Shown: piece after piece, positions 36,096-47,024 of the stretch
Numbering within the stretch: the stretch's first letter is position 1
Layout of the letters: each line of letters opens with the position of its first letter
The notes under the pieces: model-generated
What the model was told of the DNA's origin: nothing
Databases searched by the model: none
What the model saw: only the letters and a program-made list of their open reading frames with translations
Position numbers and translations under genes: made by a program
NCBI GenBank assembly: GCA_001939145.1
Contig: LSRX01000007.1
Span: 1,863,914 to 1,927,913, forward strand
Direction of reading: 5' to 3'
From: Symbiodinium microadriaticum
Taxonomy: Eukaryota > Sar > Dinophyceae > Suessiales > Symbiodiniaceae
Length of the DNA: 64,000 nucleotides

Positions 36096-36660
36096 ACGGC
36101 GACTGCACGCGCCTGCACAGGATTTCTACATGGATTCGCTCGAAACCACACCGAGAGCGCAATTTGAGGCAAAATTGCAATCCAGGCAGGTGCGTGAAAC
36201 ACTAGGGGCTGAAGTAAACTCGGGGCCTAGCTGCCTTTTCCCTTGGGGTTTACGCTTTTATTCCGAGAGGCTGCAAAACAAAACTTTTTGTAAGATAGAG
36301 CTTTAGAGGAAGTAGTCCTGTTGCCTTACTTAGGTAGGGTCGAGGATTGAAGCTTGATGCAAGAGCTGAAGTGCCACAGGTCTTCGTTCTGCCCACGACG
36401 CCGCCTTCGCTCGTTGTCGCAAAGCGCACAGGAGGTTCGTTGTGGCTTTTCACAAGAGAGCCCGCCACACATAGTTTTTTGGCTCCCGCTTAGATGATGA
36501 GAGGTACCTCAAGGTCAACATGGAAGCTTACATGAACTACTTTCTGAGTTAAAGATGCCGGTGTTAGCCCCCCGCCGCCCCCGCCCACCNACCCACCCCG
36601 CACCCCCGCGAAACCCTGAAATGTGTTAGAAGCATAGGCGCGTACAGGCGCTGTCACCTC

Positions 36661-36731
36661 AAACATGCCCCCCCAATTGGCCATTCCGGTTCATCACATA
36701 TGTTAAACTTGCCACCTCGTTTGGCCATTCC
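36661..36731. repeat. Two detached units of the 43-bp minisatellite
   Basis: AAACATGCCCCCCCAATTGG and CCATTCCGGTTCATCA, then a second diverged copy, match the array 570 bp away. They are separated from it by unrelated sequence. Confidence 0.75.
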
Positions 36732-36732
36732 A

Positions 36733-37168
36733 TAAGAGCAAAGCGTAAAAGCGGAGAAGCGGACGAGCAGAGAAGCAGAAAAACGGAAAAGCAAAAGCAG
36801 AAGCAAGAACAAGCAGAAGGCCAGAAGCAAACACTGGCAGACTGCAGAAATAACAGCGGAAAAGCGGAGGAACAGAAAAGCGAAGCAGAAAAGAAGAGAA
36901 GCGGAAAAGCAGACAGAACAGAAACACAAACAAGCCGAAAGCTACAAGCAAGCAAAAGCAGCAGGTACAACGGGAAAACACACACACACACACAAAAAAA
37001 AAACCAACAAAGGGGCTGGGGACAAAGCTTCCGACTATGGAGGACTTTCTTATTGAAACCACCAGCACCCACCACCATCACCGGAAGAATCAGAGAAAGA
37101 AAACTAAGAAGAAGAAGAAGAAGAGGGAGCATAATAGGAATAAGAAGAACGAGCAACAGTAGCAGAAA
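36733..37168. repeat. Polypurine (AAAAGCGGA/GAAGAA) low-complexity tract
   Basis: The plus strand is almost all A and G with scattered C (units like AGAAAAGCGGA), then a CA run near 36980-36997 and GAA runs near 37105-37125. Its complement gives long Leu/Phe/Cys-rich false frames on the minus strand. Confidence 0.85.
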
Positions 37169-38230
37169 CGAGAAGAAAGCTACGAGTACATGCGAAGGTT
37201 GAGCCCCAACCTATTTAGGAAGTTTAGGGCCTCCACGGCAGAACCTCAAAGGACATCCCGAACCTTTGACCTTCCTCGAGCTTCGCAGCACCCTGAAGCT
37301 CGGAGTGCCGAGAGCGGGAAGGGCAGGGCATCACCATGAGGAACCCCCCCAACATGTATTATCCTATAATAATGGTGATAATAACAATGGTAGTAATAAT
37401 AAGGAAACCCCCAAAGTTTCTCGTCGTCTCCTCCATGAAGCAATATCGCGAGGTCACGCAGCTTTCATCTTCCTGTCAAGTCTCTCGGTCATTGGCTCGC
37501 CTTCTAAACTTAGCTCTGCTCGGCAAAAGACCTGGATGAACATAGTGCCGATTTCCATTCCCATCGGGTGAGCTTCTTGCATTGAACCCACTCTGAATCC
37601 CGAATCCGCGGCTTAACACAAAGCCGACAAGAAAAAGCCCCCTGGTGGCCCGCAGGTAGATCCCTGCCGCTTGCCAGGCGGTCTGGTCGGCCTGCCACCG
37701 CTGTGGATTTCTACGATCAGTACGGCTATCATCAGCAATATCCTCTCAAGACAACAGCGAAAGGACTTCCCGTCTTAGCACCTCAAGGAATTTAGGCTAG
37801 TGCCACGGACACCGGATCCCCCGCCCGTTTAAAGCGGTGTAGACCCAGACTTCCCTTTCTCCCTTTCCCGGCCGCACAGTTGCCCGCCAAGGGTGAGCCC
37901 TTTGCCAAGCAGGCCCTCAGGCTGCGCAGGCTCTGAAGACGCGTCAGGGTTGGTTTCGGCAGCGGCTTGCTAACAGCACGCCATGCAAGCCCAGTCAGAA
38001 CTCCTGCGTTGGATCACTGTTCCCACAGATCCCTTGAGAATCCTGAAAGAGGCAAGTCCGAAGCAAATGTCCCACGCCCAGGCTGCACTTCGGATGCATG
38101 CTGTCTACTGTATCCAGCGCCAGGGCTTTCCTCTTGTCATTCTCTCACCTTTAGCCAAGTCGCCTGTTTCCGCATCGCGTGTTTGCTGTATCCTGCCGGG
38201 CAGAACGAGGCAACTGAGAGAGCCAGGTAG

Positions 38231-38524
38231 CTACAATTTCACCTCCGGCAATCTGACATGCATCCTGTCTGAACCTCTCGGCTGCTTTTCTTCGGCTGGA
38301 ATTGGTCGCTGAACTTGGGAGACTGACTCGTATAGCCAATGACGTTTTTTGGGGTCCGCACCAAGCCTGGCCAATGTCGACGGCAGTGCAGAGAGCCTGC
38401 CAAGAGCTCGCGACTTCCAGACAAAGTCTACAAACACAAGGACAACAATGGTTATAATTATGGTGACGGTTAGGACAATGGTAGCAGGGATACTTCCGAT
38501 GATACGAACAATACGAGTAAAGAC
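38231..38524 (-). CDS. 3'-terminal exon of an unidentified membrane protein
   Basis: The acceptor CTCCAAG before GTC lies at 38524 and the frame runs exactly 98 codons to TAG at 38231. It reads VFTRIVRIIGSIPATIVLTV, then TIIITIVVLVFVDFVW (one clear transmembrane helix), then SRALGRLSALPSTLARLG and a polar tail ending MHVRLPEVKL. Third positions are G/C-rich in the soluble part. Upstream exons on the same strand probably include 38.67-38.74 kb (MISHVLALGIMFGLVLRQF, hydrophobic) and 38.88-38.98 kb (FYTAAKRLFHRCHASA). It may be the C-terminus of the gene starting at 39925. The family is unknown. Confidence 0.65.
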   Translation of the reverse strand, partial: VFTRIVRIIGSIPATIVLTVTIIITIVVLVFVDFVWKSRALGRLSALPSTLARLGADPKKRHWLYESVSQVQRPIPAEEKQPRGSDRMHVRLPEVKL

Positions 38525-38669
38525 CTTGGAGGACTAAGTACTGCACGAGACCATGCACTGAATAGGAACTCTCAACGTATCTGGTGAATTGAAGCACTGA
38601 GAAACGCTTTCCACGACGGTCCCGTAACTCAAAGCCCCCCACCGCCCTGCAGACTCTTTTTCGGCTGTC

Positions 38670-38985
38670 CCCGGCATGCAAAGAAGCGAATTGTCGCAGC
38701 ACCAGGCCGAACATAATGCCTAGTGCCAGAACATGTGAGATCATTCATTGAGAGAACCGCATCGCATGTAGCCCGTGTGCCAAGTATCGAAATAGCAGCA
38801 AAAAGCGGCAAAACCTAGCATGCTCAGGCCTGAACTGGTCTTGGCACCAGTGGCTTGGAGGAAGAGACCTCCGCTCCCCGGGGCTACATGCCCGGCACCG
38901 AAGCTGCCGAAGCATGGCAGCGGTGAAACAGGCGCTTGGCAGCCGTATAGAACTCAAAACTTCAGAGGAACCACTCTGCAAGCAG
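38670..38985 (-). CDS. Probable upstream exons of the 38.2 kb membrane protein
   Basis: Two coding-like pieces sit here. One at about 38880-38985 reads EFYTAAKRLFHRCHASAAS with G/C-rich codons after an AG acceptor. One from 38744 reads MISHVLALGIMFGLVLRQF, a hydrophobic helix. Borders and joins are unproven. Confidence 0.4.
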
Positions 38986-39328
38986 CGCCCTCCGTAACTA
39001 AATAGCATGCCTGTCGCTGACATGGACAGAAGTGCGCCAGCCGTCTGCTTGCGCTCGCTGTCGCAGAAAAGCCTCCCTCGAGCTGCGGTGACGAAATAAA
39101 GATGGAAGTGTCAGAGCTCAAAGTTTACGGCATAGGAGCATTTCCGAACATGCACACGTTCACACACATCCTCACACACAGACACTCGAGCAAGGCAACG
39201 AAGAAGGCAACACGTGCTACCAGTAGCTGCTAGATCTCCTAGGGATCTTCGCCGGCATCTCTGCCCATGGAGATGCTACTGTACATTTTCGGCGGAAAAT
39301 GGTATATAGTGGCGCAGAATTTTTCTGC

Positions 39329-39925
39329 TCAGTCGATCGAAGGCCGAGGGCGCATCAAACACGGTCTCTCAATGCCAGGGAAGAGTTTAAGGAGCATGGC
39401 GTCCCGCCTCTCCTTGGTTGGCTCATCTGATCTCGCAACTGTATATAGAAAACAAGCTTATTCTGACCAAGCGTCTGCAGCAAGGTCCGCCAAACCGCCG
39501 CCTCCTTCGCATACGTCATGCGGAGCTGGCACTGCCAACGGAGTCTCGCCCATCTGTGGCAGTGCCGCTCTCGAGGAGCTTAGCTGATCTCTCTCGTCTG
39601 CCTGGCCTCGCTCATCCTCTTCCGCAACCGCTGAAAGCTCCTCAGCGACGCCCTCGTCAGCACTCAGAAACAAGATGATCTCGGGGGTTTCCTCGAAGTG
39701 AACCCTGCTTTCTTGTGAATCCGACAGAGCATGTGACCGCATGCTCATGGATTGGCTGATGGAGGGGCTCGTCGCACACTCTGGAATTTCCGCCCCTTCC
39801 GCCATGTCAGCTGGACCGGATTTGGATCTTCTTCTGCTCCGCTGTTGCGAAGCAGACATCCGCCGACGAGGCGATCTGGAAGAGGGAGGTGGCGTTGAAG
39901 GCTTCTGCGGCACAAGAGAAGCCAT
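39329..39925 (-). CDS. Ser/Arg-rich N-terminal exon(s) of an unidentified protein
   Basis: The first exon starts ATG at 39925 directly after a strong pyrimidine-tract acceptor (CCCTTTTTTCCCGGTCTTTAG), which suits a trans-splice or cis-splice site. It encodes MASLVPQKPSTPPPSSRSP, RRRMSASQQRSRRRSKSG, then HALSDSQESRVHFEETPE and an acidic Glu-rich stretch. A second exon at 39329-39438 (acceptor ATATACAG before TT) reads RSDEPTKERRDAMLLKL then FPGIERPCLMRPRPSID before TGA. The junction between them is best near 39490 with a GT donor but is not certain. The charged, Ser-rich start looks cytosolic and phosphorylatable. It may continue into the membrane exons at 38.2-38.98 kb. Confidence 0.6.
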
Positions 39926-39999
39926 CTAAAGACCGGGAAAAAAGGGTGTATGTCGAGGATCTCACCGGCAACAGGCACAACAAGTCTGTCTGTAGCCTT

Positions 40000-41320
40000 G
40001 AGCCCCCTGTTCGCGGTGGGCAGAAGCATCGGATGACATGGATATTGGGGTCTCATGATCGATCCCTTCGAACGCCACCTGCCCAGCTGCCTTTAGGAGT
40101 CGCAAATCTTGTGAGATCAGACCAAACAATAATGACGAACTGATTACATGAGTAGAAGAAGACATCCTTTCAGGTTTCGGGGTGCAAGCCTCAACCCTAC
40201 AGTCACAATGAACCCGTAAGCCTATGAATGTGTAAGACTCCTCTTTGGATCCCTCCCCTGCCCCCCCGTTCGGAGCGCCAGCAGCTCGGCTTGATGTGAG
40301 GGCTTTGCGAGGTCACTGGCAGAGCTTCCTTCGGACTCGAAAGACTCGAAGGACTGCTTTCAAAAAGGGCTTTTTTGTTTCGTTTCCTACTAGTCAATTA
40401 GCCGAGTGGGCGCGCCTCAGGCCGGGCTATATGGGGCTGGGGGGCTGTCAAGACCTTCGACTTCCCCGCGCCAGCTTTTGCCAGCCCAAAACGAGTGGAG
40501 CATTTGCTGCACTCTCCGCCGCGTTGCATCTTGGGTTGAGGGGTGGAGGGATCAGTCATGTTGGGTTTTTGGTAATTTTTTGTGAGTTCTTCGGCTTTAT
40601 AATATAAGCCTTAGGGCAGCTCGGGTAGGCCGGGGGAAGAATTGAGCTTAAACTTTCCCTCGTAAGGCCACGCGGGCCACTTATGCATCAAAAAACCTGC
40701 AGCCGGTGGGTCACTGAGTTGGGGTAGGGTCTAGAACCACAGCTTCTGAGAGCTCTCGGGGTACAGGTTCTCTGCGACCCAACCCGTGCACTTATGTCGT
40801 TCGTCGCGCCACCGAAACAGCAGAATCCACCTCTCAAAAGCTCTCAAACTTCTCGACCTCTCTCCAAACCGAAAACGGCGACTCTTTCTGGGGCTCTCCT
40901 CCGAAGTTCGGCGCGTTCGTCGTGGAGTCCTGGATCTCCCGCGCCCACGTCACAGGGGTCCTCGAAAGAGCGGCAGGGGCTTTTATACCCAAAAACTGGC
41001 AGCCTGACAGGAAACCTAAAGAGAATGCGGTTGATTACGGTCTCACGACTCGGACGAGCCAGGCGAGTCTAGTAGGTGCTGCAGCTCGGCGTGACACAGA
41101 ATAAAGTCGTGGAGTGCGGTTGGTTGACTAGGGTCTTTGAAGAGCCCGTTCTGCAGAATGGACTTAGTGCACAGTACACCTACTGTAGCACATCCGCAGG
41201 GGAGCCCAGGAGACGAAGCCACCTCTTACAGCTCATAGATGTTCATAAATGTGCCAATTCCTCCCCCCAAGGAGGGCTTGTAAGACCAAAGGTCAATGAA
41301 AATAGGCCTCCAACAGCACC
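40000..41320. other. Mostly non-coding; one plus-strand candidate
   Basis: A plus frame from ATG 40794 (MSFVAPPKQQNPPLKSSQ, then TSRPLSKPKTATLSG) is Ser/Pro/Lys-rich and could be a 5' exon, but has no splice confirmation. Positions 41040-41096 are a diverged copy of sequence at 13246-13303. Confidence 0.3.
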
Positions 41321-41339
41321 TAGCGACCTGAGGAGGCCT

Positions 41340-41590
41340 CACGGTAACTCTCCATGTATATCACAGAACAGGTCTGCTTCCTCGGATGCAGAGTGCTAAT
41401 CGGATGGGACACTCCTTTTGAGCCAAGTCTCTCTTCGTTGAGGCCAAAGACAATAGAGGCAGTAACAGGGCGAGTGGAGAACTCGAACCTGAACGGCCAG
41501 CACTTCTCTCCACGACCCTTCTGACAAACCTTCGCATTTGTCGGCTTTGGAAAAAGCCTTTCACAGGGTAGCCCGGCATGTTGTGCAGCT
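41340..41590 (-). CDS. Possible second-ectodomain exon of the RND transporter
   Basis: The minus frame reads NAKVCQKGRGEKCWPFRFEF, then TASIVFGLNEERLGSKGVSH. The IVFGLN...GVSHP stretch resembles the beginning of the second ectodomain that follows TM7 in Dispatched-like proteins. The location, downstream of the TM7-like exon at 42387-42478, fits. The pyrimidine-rich middle could instead be intron, so support is modest. Confidence 0.35.
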
Positions 41591-42386
41591 AGAAGGCTTG
41601 CCCAACCCGTACCCATGCAACAGGTCGCGCTTCCCTCAAAGCCACAGGCCGAGAAGCTCCGAGAACAGGATGTCGGATCCTCGGCGTGCAGCCGTGAAGT
41701 TGGCTACAGTCATGGGTAGTCCTGTCCTATATACAAGGTTAAGCCCAGGAGCCCTTGATGACGTCGATGTTCTCTCGCCCAATAGGGGCCTCAGAATCTC
41801 AGATGCAAAGTGCTTCAGAGCAGTCGGACAAATGCCAGAGACCACATCCTTCCAAAACAACTCCCCGAAGGCCTCTATGCTTCTTGTACCAGTGCTCGTT
41901 TTTCAGTCCCAGAAAAGAACTAAGGAGACCCTGGGGGACCGACACGCTTCTTGGCGGTGCGGAGCTGGACGCCGGCGCTCGTCGCCATGCTGATGACCTA
42001 CAGTAGTTGCTTGTGTGTGTCTTCTTCAGCTGCAACAGGGGATATCAGAGAACTCTGCGTGTTTCAACAAGGCAGCAGGGTTTTGGTGAAGTCCCGTTCA
42101 GTTCCAGGCTGTAGATGTGATTTCACATGTTCGGGATGCCAGGGCGTACCCGCGTCCAGTTTCTGTCTTTCTCTCCGTGCTGAAGCAGGAGACAAAAACA
42201 TCCCTATAAGACTCTTGATTTTGTGAACCTCTTTTCTTCTGCAGAGGTCGGAGTGAAAAAGGAGATCTGGGTGCAAAAACCTCGCGCTTTTCACTTAGTG
42301 ACCTTAGTGAGTTTCCTAGTGAGTTCGTGCCACATGCTCTCAGGACAGTCAGAGCTTCTATCATCCGAAGGCATGTCTCCCGAAGG

Positions 42387-42478
42387 CTACGGCACGCAGC
42401 CGACACAGCTCTTCTCCATGCAAGGCACCACCACCACCCAAAACAGGATCAGCTTGATCTTGTGATTGTCGTAGAAGC
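42387..42478 (-). CDS. TM7-like exon of the RND transporter N-terminal half
   Basis: The acceptor AACGAG before GC lies at 42478 and the frame reads FYDNHKIKLILFWVVVVPC then MEKSCVGCVP before TAG at 42387. A basic/polar lead followed by a hydrophobic helix is what follows the first SSD half in RND/Patched proteins (the TM7 start). The TAG may be the true end or lie past an unseen GC donor inside the exon. If it is the end, the upstream half would be a separate half-transporter gene. Confidence 0.6.
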
Positions 42479-43524
42479 CTCGTTTTCTCTTCCGCCACGC
42501 TTCGCAGCTTCGGGCTACTTGGGGGAGGATCTGGAGCGCAGCCCAGGCACGGAAGGCAGGCCCTGGCAGTCTTCAAGCTGGTCAGCTTGTGTTCAACTTT
42601 CGGAGAAGTCTTGGAGCTGATTGCTAGCTGCATGACATGAGTCTGGTTGCAAAGCCGGCGCGCCGCCGACACTTCACCGCAATCACAAGGCTACGACACA
42701 TCCGCGTCTGTCAGACGCTGGGGGCTGCTCTTATCCCTCCCTTCCCTACATGCAATCTATCCTTCGCCCGGAACGATTTAGTGCAGACTTCCCCCGTCCT
42801 GCGAAGAACTTTTCCATCGCACGCGGCTCCTTGGAAAGACTGATTGCGGAGCCCTCACGAAATCCGACATGCCTTCTTAACGTCTCCCTGAACCTCAGCC
42901 TTTCAGCAGTCTCAAGGCTGCCCTCCCATGCTGCCCTCCCATACCCCACTAATTTCGGCAGCCAGCTGGAGGTTCGTCTGCCTTGGGCGGCTTGGGCACC
43001 ACTTTCCTGCGACCAGGATCGATGGCAGTGCTGGGGTCTTAGTCTGGAGCCTTGAAGCTTGTCACGTAGGACTCACACATTGTCCATAGCGTGACAGCGC
43101 CGTGCCGGAAGCAGCCACCGTCTCAAACAAACCTAACCCCACCAACAAGGTAACAAGGTACTCTTGTCGTGAAAGTCTGTGCCCCTCGAAGAACCCCCCG
43201 ACTCTCCAGCTTCTGCCGCAGCAGGACAAACAGGCACGCAGACCACCAAAGCAGCAGCCCGGGCCTTACGTGCATCGATGGGGCTACCCTCCGACAGGAT
43301 GCATAAAGTTTATAGGGGTGAAAGACGAGAAGTGCCACAAGCCAACGAGTTTTTCACGGGTGTGAGGGCATCTGTATACATCAGGCCAATTCGCATTATC
43401 CTCTTGCAAATGCAAACGACCGGGCTCGTTTCGTAGTGGATGGAAGATCAACATGTGGGGTTCTCCAAATACAGAATTCACTGTTGTGTTGGTGGGGTTC
43501 GCTTTTGATGTCTTGCCGACGCAC

Positions 43525-43583
43525 AAGCACAACACGGCCATCACGTGGGTCCCTTTCTTCACTAGGATCTCCTCGTCACTCAT
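43525..43583 (-). CDS. Coding-like segment between the TM6 and TM7 exons
   Basis: The frame reads MSDEEILVKKGTHVMAVLCL then CVG before a consensus GC donor (G before GCAAGAC). Third positions are nearly all G/C. The plus strand is also open here (43453-43695). It could be part of the RND gene's cytosolic loop or spurious. Confidence 0.3.
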
Positions 43584-43814
43584 CCCTTATGGACCGTTTA
43601 AAGAGCCGTTTAAAGAGCCGACTTTAACTGCTGCCGTGGAGCCGAGGCAGGTTCCTGGCTCCCGGAGAGGGATACCGCAGCAGCGGCAGCAGTAGCCGAC
43701 ACCCTGGGCACAAGGCGCAAGCTTGTGGCGGGTTGTGTTCCCCTTTTTGAGGGACCTACAAAGCAATGTCAAGTTACCAGAATAGCGGCTCCAGGGCAAA
43801 AACTGCGCACAACC

Positions 43815-45457
43815 ACAGCCTTCATCCACTCCTCGTAGACCAAGACCGCCGAGGCGAAGAAGCTGATACCTTCCACAAGGGGGCATCTGAGCGCCTGAGG
43901 CTTTGGCCATCCTGGGACTCCACGACTCTGTGGCTTAGAGGCTGCCCAAGTTGCAGAAGAGGTAGTCTACCAGAACGACGACTGCGGCGAAAATGCCTCA
44001 CCATGCGGGCGAATCTAAGTCGTTGAAAGGTTTACACTGTTTACACCTCGAACCTCAAACAGCGATGCCACCCAGCACTTTACGATCTCTGGAGGCCTCA
44101 ACAAAAGCCATAAACTTGGAAGACGGATAAACTAGGTAGCACACTCCTTCCACTGTATGCGGCTCTACAGAATGGACTGTAGCATGGCGCGGTCCGAGCA
44201 GCAGAAACTCTGCACCAAAGGCAGCGGCGAGGTCGCGCCGATGAACTGGTGGCTTTGCAGACAAGCAGAGAAAGTTTGTCGGCTGCTATACATATGTACA
44301 TAATGCGGATAACTAGTCAGCGGGGCCATACATACATAGTAGTGGTAACACAATAACAATTACTAATACCGTGTAATCCGTAATAGTGGGTTGATTATGA
44401 AGATGCATCAAGCTACTGGGTTACGGTGCACATCACTGCCCTTTCCCAGTCCTCACCCTGGACTGCCAGAGCCAGCAGTCCTAAACTCAGCCAAAGGCAC
44501 GAAGGATCCACAGGTCGTGAGCGTGGTGACCTGTCTCTGCTTAGGCTCGGGATTTCCTGCAACTCCACAGGCGGGGGGCCCCTCAAAGAGACACGCTGCG
44601 GACCTGGAGCGCAGCTTGTGAGACGATTCTGTGAATACTACCGGCTCCTTAAATTGGATAAGTCTGACAACGGGTTGGTCTTGCCGGACCTTTACAGAGG
44701 TGTCTGGGCACATGCCACACATCTACCAACCCGCCACACGACATTGCGTGGCCATGTTGCTTCGCCAGATCCTTCTGAGAAGCTCTCGTTAAACTCGTTA
44801 GCAACATAATCAACAGCAAGTGAGTGCCAAACGCGGGAAAAGCCTTCTCCTTACACTGAGCCTCAACCCACGGTCCTCCTGTCCCTCGGGCGGGAAAGCG
44901 GGCAGGCGTAAACTTGGACGAAGTGAAGCCAAGCGACCAGCATTGCACCGACAGAGCGGCGGTAGGCCCAGCAGAAGCGAGTGGTTCGGCTGTGGCCTTG
45001 GATGTTCTTGGCTGCTAGGAGCGCCAGGACATGTCGAGGGTCACGACCCGCCCCGTGAAGGCTCGGGGATGCTAAGTAGCCGGCTCACACCCTCGGTGTG
45101 TGCTGACTGGAGCCAGGCATCGTACAGAATGAAGACCTAAGTGAAACCGTGGCCTCACGACCAAAGCTCGCAGACATGCAAGTGAGGCGGATTTCAGGTG
45201 TCAAGTGACCATGTCTGACTGCAATCCGTGTTGCATCGTCAGCGCCGATTCCCAGGATCATGTAGATCACCAACCTTTCCAGGCTTGAGGCACATCGCGA
45301 GCTCACAGCAACTAGTCTCTCGGCACTGCACAAGCACGAGAGGCTGGGCTTTCTCCCTTTGTGACCACTTCGCATCGAAATTCCAGATTTCAGCCTGAAG
45401 GAAACCCTGCAAAGCCCCAATCTTCAGCCAGGGCCGCATCTGATACCAGAAGATCTT
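43815..45457 (-). CDS. Patched/Dispatched-type RND transporter, N-terminal SSD half (8 exons)
   Basis: Exons: 45327-45457, 45235-45274, 45091-45136, 44938-44996, 44501-44530, 44203-44245, 43955-43996 and 43869 to about 43815. Phases agree at every join. The peptide runs from a pre-TM2 segment (AEIWNFDAKWSQREKAQPLV) into TM4 with the RND/SSD acidic pair (VIYMILGIGADD then VFILYDAWLQSAHTEG), TM5 (YRRSVGAMLVTTLTTCGSF, then FIGATSPLPLVQSF) and TM6 (CIFAAVVVLVDYLF then CISFFASAVLVYEEWMK). The GADD motif is the charged relay position in TM4 of this superfamily. Donors are GT or GC and acceptors mostly AG-G. TM2 and TM3 are absent between the first two exons. The 3' border at 43815 and the connection to 42478 are not fixed. 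Confidence 0.86.
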
Positions 45458-46229
45458 CTGTTGGAGGATCTGGGCTGTTTGGCATTGGCACATGACATTG
45501 AGAACTTAAGCATAATGGGTTTGGGTTTGGGCTTCGGGCTCAAACACGACCGTGGGGGCATGGGCCTCCCACTTGTACGCATCGCCCTCTTCTGCTGGTG
45601 CAATGGGTCTGCCGACATCCCAACCTCTGATACCGTACTGCTACCTCCTGAGATCGGCGAAGAGGAAACGAAAGCCGCATGAGAGGCTGGCATCACGGGG
45701 CCAAGCGGCCAGCACCCAAAGGCACATTCCCACTGGAAGGGAGAAAATGATCCTTGGGAAAGTCTGCTTCATTCACTTGAATGATCTCCGTTGCTGCAAC
45801 TGGTAGCCTCTCGTATTCAGGTAATATGGTGGATCTGCAGCAACAAACGGCTGAAAGAGCGTCGGGGATCTAAATCACAGGACTTGTTGCCACCAAGTGG
45901 CTCGAACATGCCACAAGACGCCAGGAAAACGCTCTCAAGCATCAGCCACATGTACGCCCAGACTGACCTGTGCGTTTTCAATCGGACATCTTCGCAAGAG
46001 CAGGCCGTAGAAAATCCCTCAAACACTTGTAGGGGAATGTTGTGGTCTGCAAGCCCGGGTTGATGCAAACTTCCTCCACAGGCCAGGTCTCCAACGGAAC
46101 TTCCCCTGTGCGGCGTTTCATGGGGATGTACGCCGTGTACGCCGGGACCCTTCACGCTGCAGCCGCGGAACACCAATGAGCCCAAGGACAGGAAGCCATC
46201 CACCAGCAGGATTCCAAGATACTGGGCCA

Positions 46230-46341
46230 CCAGGGTTGCGCCTGCAAATTTCCCCGACAAGCCCCGAATCTTTTCTTGCGGTGGGGAGCCTGAGAAGAGC
46301 ATGATGCGGAGCTTGCTTCCATGCTCGCGCTCGTACTTTGC
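46230..46341 (-). CDS. Internal exon, unidentified protein
   Basis: The acceptor CACCAG before GCA lies near 46341 and the frame reads AKYEREHGSKLRIMLFSGS then PPQEKIRGLSGKFAG with high third-position G/C. It may continue as ATLVAQYLGILLVDGFL. The peptide looks like a soluble alpha/beta enzyme fragment but I cannot name it. It lies upstream of the RND N-terminal half on the same strand and probably belongs to another gene. Confidence 0.5.
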
Positions 46342-46429
46342 CTGGTGAGAAGCGGAGGCGCAACAGGAGGCTCCTGCTTAAGGGATCAAGATCATCAACC
46401 GAACACTGATCCACAAACCTGTTTTGCCT

Positions 46430-46555
46430 TTGAAGGGTCCCCCTCTGGTCCTGCCGAACTCAAGCATCCCTAGGCCTGTCGAATCATAACTGTCTGCGTC
46501 CTTGTTGTGGAACTTTGTCTTGTGCAAGCTACGAACCATCTTCCCCAGAAGAGGG
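46430..46555 (-). CDS. Probable exon, unidentified protein
   Basis: The frame reads PPLLGKMVRSLHKTKFHNK then DADSYDSTGLGMLEFGRTRG and PFKGKTG before a GT donor. It may join the exon at 46341, although the phases I tried did not settle the join. No family is recognised. Confidence 0.4.
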
Positions 46556-47024
46556 GGCAAGACGTAAGCAAGATATAATCTAGCCTCTAGACAAGAACCT
46601 ACTTTAAGGGTAGTGGGGCGACCCGCCTACTATGCTACTGCATCGAAAAAGTCTGAAGCTGAGCAAACTTCAGACTGCCTCTTTGAGAACCTATGTCTCA
46701 GACAGAGTCTCATTGCTCAGACGGCAGCCGTTGCAACGATCGGAAACAAAAGACAGCGGCTGCCGACCTCGATCGCTGCTGCCTTGGAGTACCTGTCACC
46801 ATGACGTATTCGAGAAACCCAACCAGGTAGAAGAGGGTCTTGGGGTATAGCTAATACGTTTTGCTACATGATTGGAAGATGTGGGACACCCTTGCACCAG
46901 ATTGGAACACCGGCAGGTCAGACGGCGAAAAAAGATTTCAAACTTCTGGAACACCATGGAAACTGGTCGAAGGTCATAAGGCAAGCACATGAATAAGGCA
47001 CACGCTCACAGAGCTGGTGCCCTC

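Noticed and set aside
36654..37156. Long minus-strand frames rich in Leu, Phe, Ser and Cys that look like membrane proteins
   Set aside because: They are translations of the polypurine tract's complement and reflect composition only.
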